A DNA stretch of 33,760 bases, taken from assembly GCA_910587735.1 (NCBI GenBank), contig CAJUNT010000025.1, forward strand, positions 1-33,760. Direction: 5' to 3'. Below the pieces are notes generated by a model. That model was not told where the DNA came from, ran no database searches, and was given only the letters and a program-made list of their open reading frames with translations. This DNA is from an uncultured Clostridia bacterium (GTDB lineage Bacteria; Bacillota; Clostridia; Lachnospirales; Anaerotignaceae). Position numbers and translations under genes: made by a program. Positions within the stretch are counted from its first letter, which is position 1, and each line of letters begins with the position of its first letter. This document shows, piece by piece, positions 16,991 to 24,923 of the stretch.

Positions 16991-17956
16991 TTATACTTCT
17001 ACAATGGAGGCTGCGCCTATAATACCAGCGTCATTACCCAATGTAGCACGTATTACAGGTGGTATAAATGCTCTTTCTCCTGCGAAACAATATTTTTTTA
17101 TGTACTCATTCAAAGGGTCTGTGAGATATGCACCTTGATTACACACACCACCACTCAATAGCACAACATCAGGACGGAATATATTTACCATATTCACAAT
17201 GCCTTCTCCCAAATATTTAATATAATTTTCAACAACTTCTTTAGCTGTGGCATCGCCTTGTTTTGCAGCATCAAAAGGTGTAATACCATTGATTTCGTCT
17301 AAATTGCCATGACAAAGTGTATTTAACAATGATTCTGTATGATTTTGTGCTGCTCTTTTGGTATCTCTAATCAGTGCAGTAGCAGAAGAATATGCCTCAA
17401 AACAGCCATGTCTGCCACAAGTACAGTATTCTCCTCCAGATACTATTGTAGTATGTCCCAATTCTGTACCACCAGGGTGTCCGCCTTCAAATATCTTTTT
17501 GTTCATGACAATACCACCGCCAACACCTGTACCCAATGTAATCATAATGGCATTTTGATATTCTTTTGCGGCACCGCCTACTACTTCTCCCAATGCGGCA
17601 CAATTTGCGTCATTGGATAATCCCATAGGCAAGTCAATATATTTTTTCAATTCCTGTAATATTGGTACGTGTTCCCAATGTAAATTTCCTGCAAATACTA
17701 CGACACCATTTTGAAAGTCAATACAACCAGGACTACCAATACCTAATGCACTGCATTCTGATAATGATATGTTGCATTGTTCTAAAACGTGATACACTGC
17801 GTCTGCCATATCTTTTATAATTTCTGTGTAATTGCGCTCCACAAGCGTTTTTACAGAATGATTCGCTATGATTTTATGCTGTTGGTCTACTATGCCAACT
17901 TTTATGTTTGTGCCACCTAAATCAATACCAATACGATATTTTTTTTCATTTGTCAT
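16991..17956 (-). CDS. glcK: ROK-family glucokinase
   Basis: This is a 321-residue cytosolic sugar kinase. 'RIGIDLGGTNIKVGIVD' (about 8-24) is the ATP phosphate-binding loop, 'LSNDANCAALGE' carries the catalytic Asp, 'ITLGTGVGGGIV' and 'GGHPGGTELGHTTI' hold the sugar-binding Glu and His, and 'CTCGRHGCFEAYSS' is the ROK zinc motif CxCGxxGCxE. A GGGAG ribosome site precedes the ATG. It would phosphorylate glucose to glucose 6-phosphate; a related hexose or N-acetylmannosamine is possible. It is monocistronic with its own promoter, and its stop abuts repeat R6. Confidence 0.92.
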   Translation of the reverse strand: MTNEKKYRIGIDLGGTNIKVGIVDQQHKIIANHSVKTLVERNYTEIIKDMADAVYHVLEQCNISLSECSALGIGSPGCIDFQNGVVVFAGNLHWEHVPILQELKKYIDLPMGLSNDANCAALGEVVGGAAKEYQNAIMITLGTGVGGGIVMNKKIFEGGHPGGTELGHTTIVSGGEYCTCGRHGCFEAYSSATALIRDTKRAAQNHTESLLNTLCHGNLDEINGITPFDAAKQGDATAKEVVENYIKYLGEGIVNMVNIFRPDVVLLSGGVCNQGAYLTDPLNEYIKKYCFAGERAFIPPVIRATLGNDAGIIGAASIVEV

Positions 17957-18019
17957 ATTTTTTGCTCCCTTCCCTTTTCACTTAATCAATATGTTGCTGT
18001 GATAATGCAATTTTATATT

Positions 18020-18048
18020 ATTATAAAATATACTAATAGAAAATGCAA
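18020..18048 (-). promoter_or_regulatory. Promoter of the glucokinase gene
   Basis: On the minus strand, TTGCAT (18043-18048) and TATAAT (18020-18025) are separated by 17 bases, about 64 bases before the start codon. It has the same boxes as the deacylase promoter. Confidence 0.6.
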
Positions 18049-18061
18049 TATATAGTGTATG

Positions 18062-18150
18062 TTCCGTTTGCAAAAGGGAAAACGAAGTTTTCCCATTAAA
18101 GTTTTGTACAACTTTGGGGGAAGTTGGTAGTGTGGCGACGCCCCACAATA
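18062..18150 (-). repeat. Dispersed hairpin repeat fragment R7 (left part of a reverse copy)
   Basis: It contains CCGTTTGC, GGGAAAAC-gaa-GTTTTCCC, CAACTTTGGGGGAAGTTG and a GTGGCGACGCCCCAC imperfect hairpin, then stops. The AT-rich core and the other end are missing. The remaining gap to 18294 holds only the hairpin at 18186-18215. Confidence 0.75.
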
Positions 18151-18185
18151 TTCAATATTTCAATCATATTTTTGAATAAACATAA

Positions 18186-18215
18186 GGGAACTTTTCACAA
18201 ATGCAAAAAGTTCCC
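18186..18215 (-). terminator. Hairpin terminator after the frameshifted HTH gene
   Basis: GGGAACTTTT (18186-18195) pairs with AAAAGTTCCC (18206-18215) across a 10-base loop. It lies downstream of the minus-strand HTH gene and upstream of nothing on the plus strand. The stem core is the same as in the 8184-8219 palindrome. Confidence 0.55.
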
Positions 18216-18294
18216 CCATTTTATCATTTTTCTCTTATTTCTAATAATTCTACAATTCTAATATGAATATATTTCATATTTCTCTCCCTATATT

Positions 18295-18502
18295 TTACAC
18301 TTCATCATCTATAAATCTTACAATATCATTTGGAGTACATTGCATTCCACGACATAATTTTTCCAAAGTTAATAAGGTAATATTTCCATTTTTCTTTATG
18401 CTTGCCAATGTTTTGCTATCAATACCGATTTTTTTTCAATAAATAATATTGAGAGATTCCTTTTTCTTTCATCAGTTCCCACATAGGACTAAAATCTATC
18501 AT
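18295..18502 (-). pseudogene. Small Cro/C1-type HTH regulator, frameshifted in an A8 run
   Basis: On the minus strand, GGAGGTG is followed 6 bases later by ATG (18500-18502). The frame reads MIDFSPMWELMKEKGISQYY-LLKK and then fails at a run of eight A (T on the plus strand, 18429-18436). With seven A the frame continues 'IGIDSKTLASIKKNGNITL', 'LTLEKLCRGMQCTPNDIVRF' and stops at 18295-18297. The restored 68-residue product is a standard one-domain HTH of the type found in many Clostridia. It may be a recent pseudogene, a phase-variable gene, a slippage-expressed gene or a sequencing error. The start signals are intact. Confidence 0.8.
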
Positions 18503-18582
18503 GTTCTAGCACCTCCATGTTTTTATTATCAACCAAAATTAAAAAATAAAACAGAATGATTATATTTAATATGATTTTATAC

Positions 18583-18611
18583 TTGTGATTTTAATCAATA
18601 TATGTTATAAT
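18583..18611 (+). promoter_or_regulatory. Promoter and possible operator of the XRE regulator
   Basis: TTGTGA (18583-18588) and TATAAT (18606-18611) are 17 bases apart. The inverted pair TGATT/AATCA (18586-18597) overlaps the -35 box and is a candidate operator for one of the HTH proteins encoded on either side. Confidence 0.6.
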
Positions 18612-18682
18612 AGTGACATTAAATTTGTTTTTTTCACAAAATATAAATTTTTATTTTATAAAAAGATTGGAGTGTGTTTTGA

Positions 18683-19171
18683 TTGGAATTTCCCAAAAGA
18701 TTAAAAGCATTAAGAAAAGAAAAAAAAATAACGCAAGTAAAATTAGCAAGTAAATTGCATTATGGCTACACCACAATAGCAAATTATGAAAGCGGAAGAA
18801 ATCAACCTAACATAAGAGATTTGACAAAACTAGCAAATACATTAAATGTATCTATTGATTATTTAGTTGGAAATTCCGATATAAAATATATAGAAGAAAG
18901 AGAATGGCATACAAAATTACATACAAAATTAAAAGAAAATAACATCTCTCACAATGTTTCAGATTATATTTTAATGAAAATGATTTATTTTACTGTAAAA
19001 GAAATGCAAGCTCATCAAAAATATGGTATGGATATAGATGATTTCCTTTACAATGTTCTTTCAGAATGTCAAAAAGATTTTAACCACTCTGTTTTTTTAT
19101 TACTACAAAATGAACAATATTTTGATGTCGTTAAAAATGTGATTTCAGAAGAATGTACTACAAAAATGTGA
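18683..19171 (+). CDS. XRE-family (Cro/C1) transcriptional regulator, TTG start
   Basis: This is a 162-residue protein. The TTG at 18683 is the best start, with GGAGTG 8 bases upstream. Residues 3-65 form a classic HTH_3 domain ('RLKALRKEKKITQVKLASKL', 'YTTIANYESGRNQPNIRDL', 'ANTLNVSIDYLVG'). The remaining 95 residues are helical, without a recognised domain, and may serve for dimerisation or ligand sensing. It resembles phage or mobile-element repressors. It is divergent from the frameshifted HTH gene, the arrangement of a lysogeny-type switch, although that gene is downstream of a separate control region here. Confidence 0.88.
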   Translation: MEFPKRLKALRKEKKITQVKLASKLHYGYTTIANYESGRNQPNIRDLTKLANTLNVSIDYLVGNSDIKYIEEREWHTKLHTKLKENNISHNVSDYILMKMIYFTVKEMQAHQKYGMDIDDFLYNVLSECQKDFNHSVFLLLQNEQYFDVVKNVISEECTTKM

Positions 19172-19260
19172 TGTTGTGATGATATCAATAAAAATACAAT
19201 ACATATATGAAGTAAATGAAAAGTTTAGATTTAAATTTTAGTCATTCTACTATTCGTTGC

Positions 19261-19289
19261 TTGTTTTTACCATGATATTTATATATAAT
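19261..19289 (+). promoter_or_regulatory. Promoter of the membrane-bound XRE gene
   Basis: TTGTTT (19261-19266) and TATAAT (19284-19289) are 17 bases apart, 36 bases before the start codon at 19325. Confidence 0.6.
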
Positions 19290-19324
19290 AAATATTAACG
19301 AGTGATTTTAAGGGAGCGATAGCA

Positions 19325-19909
19325 ATGGATAATCAAAAATTTGGACAATTTATAGCCTCTATTAGAAAAGAAAAGGGTTGGACACAAATGGAACTCGCTC
19401 ATAAATTAAATATAACAGATAAAGCAGTGTCAAAATGGGAAAGAGGTATCGGATTTCCAGATTTAAAAATGATAGAACCACTTGCTCAAGTATTAGATAT
19501 CAGTATTAACGAAATCATGCACGCTGAAAAACAAACCAAAAAAATACAAAATACTATTATGTTTAAAAATATTATTTATGGTTTATTATTATTTTCTATT
19601 ACTATTTTCGCATTTTGGAATATAGTGAGTTATGATGGAAAATGGCATCATTTTTTGATATTGTTGTTTTCTATATTTAGCGCGTCTATATTGCCCTATT
19701 TATTTTTTGCCCATTTATTTCAGCATTGTTTTAGTGTGCCAACAATATTATTGATATTATTTAGTATTGTGGCATCTATACAAGGCTATCAAATTGGAGA
19801 TTTGACACAATTCTTAAAAGGAGCAGTTTTTGCAGAAATAGTACTTATTATCAATGCTTTGCTTTCTATCATTACTGTAAAACGAATTCAAAAATATATC
19901 AAAAAATGA
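19325..19909 (+). CDS. XRE-family regulator with membrane domain
   Basis: This is a 194-residue protein with ribosome site AAGGGAG and an ATG start. Residues 5-65 are an HTH_3 domain ('FIASIRKEKGWTQMELAHKL', 'DKAVSKWERGIGFPDL', 'AQVLDISINEIM'). Four hydrophobic helices then follow (about 80-98, 107-128, 138-152 and 165-186). This HTH-plus-membrane layout is common in Clostridia and is thought to couple a membrane signal to DNA binding; the signal is unknown. It has its own promoter and no obvious partner gene. Confidence 0.88.
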   Translation: MDNQKFGQFIASIRKEKGWTQMELAHKLNITDKAVSKWERGIGFPDLKMIEPLAQVLDISINEIMHAEKQTKKIQNTIMFKNIIYGLLLFSITIFAFWNIVSYDGKWHHFLILLFSIFSASILPYLFFAHLFQHCFSVPTILLILFSIVASIQGYQIGDLTQFLKGAVFAEIVLIINALLSIITVKRIQKYIKK

Positions 19910-20026
19910 TATTGTAATGTTGCTTTTTATGTTTTAAATGTTTATTTAGCTACTTACTATACTGATATAATATTGTAACTATAATAAAGATATGTTATCA
20001 TATTACATATCGCAAGGGGTGAAATT

Positions 20027-20950
20027 ATGAAAAAAATAAACTGTATACTACTTATCATGATGGTATGCAACATATTATCATTTACCATTTATGCAAAAGA
20101 ATTACAAAATACACAGCCTCCTCCTCATTACAATATTGTATTTGATGAATATGGTAATGTTCATTTTAAAACGGGATTACATGACATTGCTCTGAATCAT
20201 ACTGTCTATTATAATGAAAAAGAATGTTGTTTTATGATTCCTATAAAAGAATTTTTATGTTTAAGTGGCAATGAAGTACAGTTTTATGATAATTTGACAG
20301 AACAAACAATAACAATGCAATACTATGATGATGAAATTGTTTTTTTCAAAAATAAAAGAACTGTATTGCTAAATGGAAAAGAAATGGGATTATTTACCAT
20401 TCCTAATATAGTGGAAAATGAAATTTATATTTCATTGCAGGATATGAGTGTATTATTTGATATTCGTTACGGCGAGAATATATACGACCAGTTGAAAATA
20501 GATGAATATGGTGCAGATATCACTTTTCAAAACAAACGTATCAAAGTCAATGATTTTACACCACAGCAAAAACAATATTATGTCCATTCACAAGACAATG
20601 AAATATTAAAACAGGGCATATATTATGATATATTAACTTACAAAAAACAAAATCATATTATGATAGCAGTAGACGAATTACAAAATTTAACAGGTAATAA
20701 TGTAAATGTATCTGTTACATGGGAGAATGATACAGCATATATCAAAACATGGAAAAACTCCGCAAAGGATATTATTATAACACCATACAGTAATATCATG
20801 ATATGCAATGGAAAAAGCATCAATATGCCAGTCCGCTCAGAAATAAAAGATAATCATTTCTATATTCCTATTTCAACATGGTTTGAAGTGTTAGAAATAC
20901 CACAACAAAATATTACGTGGTATAACAATTCTGTTTCCTATTGTTTTTAA
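20027..20950 (+). CDS. Secreted stalk-domain protein (copper amine oxidase N-terminal-like)
   Basis: This is a 307-residue exported protein. Residues 1-23 are a signal peptide with a Lys-rich start and cleavage predicted after 'TIYA'. Two or three repeats of the 'stalk' type follow, each with the pattern strand-'vLLNGKEM'-strand-'IENEIYISLQDMSVLF': at about 60-120, 105-145 and 195-300 ('VTWENDTAYIKTW', 'NMPVRSEIKDNHFYIPISTW'). These domains occur in surface proteins and cell-wall hydrolases of Firmicutes; no catalytic domain is attached. The ribosome site is AAGGGGTGA, and a terminator follows at 20986. Confidence 0.78.
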   Translation: MKKINCILLIMMVCNILSFTIYAKELQNTQPPPHYNIVFDEYGNVHFKTGLHDIALNHTVYYNEKECCFMIPIKEFLCLSGNEVQFYDNLTEQTITMQYYDDEIVFFKNKRTVLLNGKEMGLFTIPNIVENEIYISLQDMSVLFDIRYGENIYDQLKIDEYGADITFQNKRIKVNDFTPQQKQYYVHSQDNEILKQGIYYDILTYKKQNHIMIAVDELQNLTGNNVNVSVTWENDTAYIKTWKNSAKDIIITPYSNIMICNGKSINMPVRSEIKDNHFYIPISTWFEVLEIPQQNITWYNNSVSYCF

Positions 20951-20985
20951 AAATATACAAAAAAATCATATCCATGCTATTACAA

Positions 20986-21022
20986 AGAGCATACAGCAAA
21001 CAAGTTGTATGCTCTATTTTTA
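20986..21022 (+). terminator. Rho-independent terminator
   Basis: AGAGCATACA (20986-20995) pairs with TGTATGCTCT (21006-21015) across a 10-base loop and is followed by ATTTTTAT. It ends the stalk-protein transcript. Confidence 0.8.
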
Positions 21023-21109
21023 TGCGAAATTATAAAATATGAAAAAATTGATACTTTTTGAGAGTATTGTTCTGTCAAAATAGAGATATGCAAAAAGGAG
21101 TGAATGATT

Positions 21110-21904
21110 ATGAAAGAACAAAAAGAAAGTTTTGTATTTTACAAGGGATTTCGAGAAGCAATAAATGCATTACCTCAAGAATATCAATTAAAAACATTAC
21201 AGTATTTAATGGACTATGCTTTTGACGGCACAGAGCCAGAAGAAAATGGAGTAGAAAAAGCGTTATTTTTATCTTTTAAACCACAAATTGATGCCTCACA
21301 AAAAAGATATCAAACAGTTGTGGCAAATGGTCAAAAAGGTGGCAGACCAAAAAAAGAAAATAAGCAACAAGAAAGCGAAAATAACCAACAAGAAAGCGAA
21401 AATAACCAAAATACAAAAAATCAAAACCAACAAAAACCAAACACTAACCTTAATGATAATGTAAATGATAATGATAATGTAAATGATAATGATAATGTAA
21501 ATGATAATGATAATAGCAATCAGAATGAAAAAAATAACCCCCCTAACCCCATTGGGGATAGTTTGCAAAAACAATTAAAAACAATAAGAGATTCTTTTGT
21601 GTTTACAGAGGCATTACACAATAAAGTGAATGACTGGCTTGATTACAAAAAAGAAAAACGACAGCCTTATAAACCCAAAGGCTTACAAAGTCTGCTTTCT
21701 CAAATACAACAGCAGTATTTTCAGTATGGGGAGCAGTCTGTGATATCTATTATCGATTTATCTATGGCAAACAATTATGAGGGGATACTTTGGGCAAAAA
21801 TAGCAGAAGGAAAGAGAGGTTCAAATTATGCAACAGATTATGGAGATTATGGAACGCTTACAGAAACAAAACAAAAACCACAAAAATATGGAGATGTACT
21901 CTAA
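21110..21904 (+). CDS. DUF6291-type phage-like replication protein with low-complexity linker
   Basis: This is a protein of about 264 residues. ATG 21110 is 9 bases after AAGGAG; ATG 21104 is only 3 bases away and less likely. Residues about 5-85 ('FVFYKGFREAINALPQEYQL', 'SFKPQIDASQKRYQTVVANG') match the DUF6291 region seen in prophage and plasmid replication modules. A hydrophilic linker (about 85-145) contains two QQESENN heptads and three VNDNDN units, both from exact DNA repeats. The C-terminal part ('FTEALHNKVNDWLDYKKEKRQPYK', 180 onward) is DnaD-like in character. The helicase-loader gene overlaps its last 77 bases, the usual arrangement of phage replication genes. Confidence 0.75.
   Translation: MKEQKESFVFYKGFREAINALPQEYQLKTLQYLMDYAFDGTEPEENGVEKALFLSFKPQIDASQKRYQTVVANGQKGGRPKKENKQQESENNQQESENNQNTKNQNQQKPNTNLNDNVNDNDNVNDNDNVNDNDNSNQNEKNNPPNPIGDSLQKQLKTIRDSFVFTEALHNKVNDWLDYKKEKRQPYKPKGLQSLLSQIQQQYFQYGEQSVISIIDLSMANNYEGILWAKIAEGKRGSNYATDYGDYGTLTETKQKPQKYGDVL
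21365..21406 (+). repeat. Two perfect 21-bp tandem repeats inside the DUF6291 gene
   Basis: The 21-base unit beginning CAACAAGAAAGC occurs twice head to tail and encodes QQESENN each time. It is in frame, so gain or loss of a copy changes only linker length. Confidence 0.85.
21461..21514 (+). repeat. Three perfect 18-bp tandem repeats inside the DUF6291 gene
   Basis: The unit GTAAATGATAATGATAAT is repeated three times without a mismatch and encodes VNDNDN. A partial unit precedes it. It is in frame and lies in the disordered linker. Confidence 0.9.
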
Positions 21905-22889
21905 ATGTGTTGATTTTCCCAGTGATTTTCCTATACAGCCTATACACCCTGATAAAGTTATAAAAGAGGGGGACTGCCCTATTTGTAGGGGGGATGGCAT
22001 TGTAAAAGTGTTTGAAAATGGTGTACAGCATTATGCTAGTTGTATCTGCAACAAACACAATGAGCAGTTGGGGAAAGCTGTGGAGATTGTGGAAAGAATA
22101 CGAAAAAGACAAAAAGAATATCAAAAACAAAGAGAATGTGAATTACATACCAATGACGAAAAAGAAATAAAATATATGCCTATACACCCTGATAAAGAAA
22201 TAAAAGAGGGGGATTGTACTATTTGTGGAGGTATGGGCGTAGTGAGAGCGGTAATAAATGGTGTGGAGTATTTTGATAACTGCATTTGTACTAAAAAAGA
22301 AATTGCTATGAATCAGTTGAAATTGTCGGGCATTGCAGAAAGTATTGAAAAATATACTTTTGACAAATTTCAAACACCAGAAGAATGGCAACAGAAATTA
22401 AAACAAAAAGCATTGCATTTTTTACAAGAAAAAAACAAATGGTTTTTTGTGGGTGGACAAGTAGGTTGTGGAAAAACGCACATTTGTACAGCAATATTAG
22501 CGGAGTTTTTGAAAAAAGGGATATCTGTAAGATATGTTATATGGACAAATGAAATCGTTAGGCTAAAAGCAAACAAAATGGATGATGAAAATTATCAGAG
22601 AATGATTAACCCTTTGCTTACTACACAAGTGCTTTACATAGATGACTTTTTTAAAACAGAAAAGGATAAACGCCCCAGTGAAGCAGATATCAGAACAGCT
22701 TTTGAAATCATAAATTACAGATATGTAAACAGTAACTTGATTACTATATTTTCAACAGAAAAAACGGTTGACGATATTATTGATATTGACGAGGCAATAG
22801 GTAGTAGAATACATGAAAAAACAAAGGGATACAGAAATGTGATATTGAAAGATGAAGGAAGAAATTGGAGATTGAGAGAAGAAAAATAG
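21828..22889 (+). CDS. DnaC/IstB-type helicase loader with duplicated zinc-binding module
   Basis: This is a 353-residue AAA+ ATPase with ribosome site GAGAGG. Two near-identical modules precede the ATPase: 'PIHPDKVIKEGDCPICRGDG' with CICN (about 37-75) and 'PIHPDKEIKEGDCTICGGMG' with CICT (about 117-155), each with a CxxC...CxC set of four cysteines. DnaC-like proteins usually carry one. Walker A is 'GGQVGCGKTH' (about 208) and Walker B 'VLYIDDFF' (about 269); a sensor region 'LITIFSTEKT' follows, then an arginine-bearing 'IGSRIHEKTKGYRNV'. It would load a replicative helicase; no helicase gene is present here. It probably functions with the overlapping DUF6291 gene. Confidence 0.88.
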   Translation: MQQIMEIMERLQKQNKNHKNMEMYSKCVDFPSDFPIQPIHPDKVIKEGDCPICRGDGIVKVFENGVQHYASCICNKHNEQLGKAVEIVERIRKRQKEYQKQRECELHTNDEKEIKYMPIHPDKEIKEGDCTICGGMGVVRAVINGVEYFDNCICTKKEIAMNQLKLSGIAESIEKYTFDKFQTPEEWQQKLKQKALHFLQEKNKWFFVGGQVGCGKTHICTAILAEFLKKGISVRYVIWTNEIVRLKANKMDDENYQRMINPLLTTQVLYIDDFFKTEKDKRPSEADIRTAFEIINYRYVNSNLITIFSTEKTVDDIIDIDEAIGSRIHEKTKGYRNVILKDEGRNWRLREEK

Positions 22890-22944
22890 CGTTTACGAAT
22901 AACTGCCCACATATACCAATTTTTCACATATAAAGTTGTACAAA

Positions 22945-22980
22945 TAAAACAAAAAAATTTAACTTTTGTGAGCGCAATTT
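22945..22980 (-). repeat. Dispersed hairpin repeat fragment R7b (right end of a reverse copy)
   Basis: Only the terminal box remains: an ATTTAACTTTTGTGAGCGCAAT sequence matching the outer end of reverse copies such as R8. It supplies the stop codon of the metallophosphoesterase gene. Together with fragment R7 at 18062 it would make the two ends of one reverse copy. Confidence 0.65.
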
Positions 22981-23671
22981 ATACAAATATTTTTTTAGGA
23001 CAAAAATTAACATTATCACAAGAAACTAAATCATAAAAAATGCCTTTATATTCTCCAATTAAGCTATTATGAAAATATTGCTGACCATGCAAATGTGCAT
23101 AATAGACATGACTAACAGGATAACATTGAAAAAGTTCCAAAAATCCAGACCATTCTTTTTTATCATTTGTAGGCGGAAAATGAAGCAGTACAATAATTTG
23201 TTCTGCTCCTTTTTTTATAGCATATTCCAATGATAATTTTAATCGATTTAGTTCTCTGTGATATATTTTAATGTGTTGTGGTGTAAAAAATGCATCATTA
23301 GGACAAAGCCAGCCTCTTGTACCACATAAAAATATATTGTGATATTTTATACTGTTATTTCTTAAAAATGTGATATCTGTATATAGCTTTTGTATTTTTG
23401 ATATACTGCTCCACCAATAGTCATGATTGCCTGATATACAAATTTTTTTACCTGGTAGTGAATCAATAAAATCTAAATCGGGTATCACTTGCTGTATCGT
23501 CATGCCCCATGATATGTCACCTAAAAGTAATACTGTGTCACATTGTTGTATGTTTTCTCTCCAGTTTTTTTCAATTTTGTATGCATGGTTTTTCCAGTTT
23601 TCTCCAAATTTGTCCATTGTTTTGTTTATGCCAAATCCTAAATGTGTGTCACCTATGGCAAATAATGCCAT
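22979..23671 (-). CDS. Calcineurin-like metallophosphoesterase
   Basis: This is a 230-residue cytosolic protein with a strong AAAGGAGG ribosome site 7 bases before the ATG. It has the metallophosphoesterase blocks in order: 'GDTHLG' (D8, H10), 'LLLGDISWG' (near 50), 'GNHDYWW' (near 80), 'LLHFPP' (near 162) and 'YAHLHG' (near 190), giving a complete di-metal ligand set. The substrate is unknown; relatives are annotated as serine/threonine phosphatases or nucleotide phosphoesterases. It is flanked by a repeat on each side, so it is probably monocistronic. Confidence 0.9.
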   Translation of the reverse strand: MALFAIGDTHLGFGINKTMDKFGENWKNHAYKIEKNWRENIQQCDTVLLLGDISWGMTIQQVIPDLDFIDSLPGKKICISGNHDYWWSSISKIQKLYTDITFLRNNSIKYHNIFLCGTRGWLCPNDAFFTPQHIKIYHRELNRLKLSLEYAIKKGAEQIIVLLHFPPTNDKKEWSGFLELFQCYPVSHVYYAHLHGQQYFHNSLIGEYKGIFYDLVSCDNVNFCPKKIFV

Positions 23672-23699
23672 GTGTATGCCTCCTTTCTAAAATGTAAAG

Positions 23700-23962
23700 T
23701 GTAAATCCCGTTCACAACTAGGAAAACGAAGTTTTCCATAAAAGTTTTGTCCAACTTTGGGGGAAGTTGGCGAGAGTTTGAGAGCAGAGCTCTCAAGATC
23801 TTAACAAAACAGAATGAATTTTATTATATTATAATGTTTTAGTGCAAGGGTTTAAAGGTTTTTATAAAATATATTTTTTATTTGCGGGACGCTGTCCCGC
23901 GCCCTGTCCGCTTTCCCCTAAAAGCGGAGCAAAAACTTTAACTTTTGTGAACGCAATGATAT
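23700..23962 (-). repeat. Dispersed hairpin repeat, copy R8 (reverse)
   Basis: It fills the gap upstream of the metallophosphoesterase gene. It shows GGAAAAC-gaa-GTTTTCC, CCAACTTTgggggAAGTTGG, GAGAGC-aga-GCTCTC, the AT-rich core, GCGGGAC-gct-GTCCCGC, CCGCTTTccccTAAAAGCGG and the terminal TTTTGTGAACGCAAT box. Confidence 0.85.
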
Positions 23963-23968
23963 CATAAA

Positions 23969-24904
23969 TTATATTACAATATAATTCTGATAAAATGTAT
24001 CACTTACAATATCTCTTATTTTATACAATTCTATAGCATACTGATTAAAAAAGTCATTACCCACATACATTATAACAAGTTTATTATCCCACAAATACCA
24101 TTCAAACACACGGTCTTGCCACAACACCTGAGCATTTTGTTCCCCTTCTGTAACCAACGCCCTTTTATTATTATTTTTGAATATTTCCAACAATTCCTCT
24201 CTCATATAAGGCATTGTTTTCAAAAGTTCACTAAAAGGTATTGTTTCATTTTCAAAATATGGTATGGGTGTAAATTGGTCTGTTTCGAGCAATGTCAACA
24301 ACTTGTCCATATCTGTAATCATTTCATTCAATTTCAACAATCTATTTTCAGCAATACTAAGTGTAGCACCTGTCATACTATAATCGGCAGTATTCCCTAC
24401 ATGAGAAAATGCTTGTTGATACAACACACTGATTATTTTTTGATTCGCCGTTTGCACTCTATAATTTGCATGAAAAAATACAGGTTTTGTATACATATCG
24501 ATTTCTGATATATTTGCTGTTTGCTCCATATAATATGACATACCTGCCTGTTTAAGTAATTCTGATTTTGTAAAACCATCACAAATTTGTTGTGTGATAT
24601 CACTTTCTGGTGTATTTTCAGCAATATTATATTCTAATTGAGGATAATATAACTCTACTCTATTACTTTGCTCTGTTCCTATCAAAAAATGTGCTTTTTG
24701 TATATCATAAGGCAATTTATCCATATCTATGGCATTGCTCTCGTTTTCTGAAAAATAAGGCATATTGATAGTGTCTAATGGGTTACTGTTTTCTGTTTGT
24801 TGTTGTGCAGACTGTGCAGACTGCTCAGACTGTTGTGTACTGCACGCTACCATGCTAAATGGTATCATTGTGCAAATTGTGATACAAATAATTGCTTTTT
24901 TCAT
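23969..24904 (-). CDS. Lipoprotein of unknown function
   Basis: This is a 311-residue exported lipoprotein. The N-terminus 'MKKAIICITICTMIPFSMVAC' ends in a lipobox (Met-Val-Ala-Cys, Cys21), followed by a Gln/Ser-rich tether (about 22-45). The body is a mixed alpha/beta region: 'AHFLIGTEQSNRVELYYPQLE', 'VFFHANYRVQT', 'DYSMTGATLSI', then 'KLVIMYVGNDFFNQY'. The layout recalls DUF4163/DUF3298-type extracellular sensor domains, but I cannot confirm that. It follows the alarmone synthetase gene by 19 bases with an AAAGGA ribosome site, so the two are probably cotranscribed. Confidence 0.72.
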   Translation of the reverse strand: MKKAIICITICTMIPFSMVACSTQQSEQSAQSAQQQTENSNPLDTINMPYFSENESNAIDMDKLPYDIQKAHFLIGTEQSNRVELYYPQLEYNIAENTPESDITQQICDGFTKSELLKQAGMSYYMEQTANISEIDMYTKPVFFHANYRVQTANQKIISVLYQQAFSHVGNTADYSMTGATLSIAENRLLKLNEMITDMDKLLTLLETDQFTPIPYFENETIPFSELLKTMPYMREELLEIFKNNNKRALVTEGEQNAQVLWQDRVFEWYLWDNKLVIMYVGNDFFNQYAIELYKIRDIVSDTFYQNYIVI

Positions 24905-24923
24905 AACATATTACTTTTCCTTT

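Noticed and set aside
21296..21574. A 92-residue hydrophobic frame opposite the DUF6291 gene
   Set aside because: The Ile-rich peptide is the reverse reading of the AAT/GAT tandem repeats in the real gene.
18683..22889. An intact prophage
   Set aside because: Only regulators, a secreted protein and two replication-type genes are present. There is no integrase, terminase, capsid, tail or lysis gene and no attachment-site pair that I can see.
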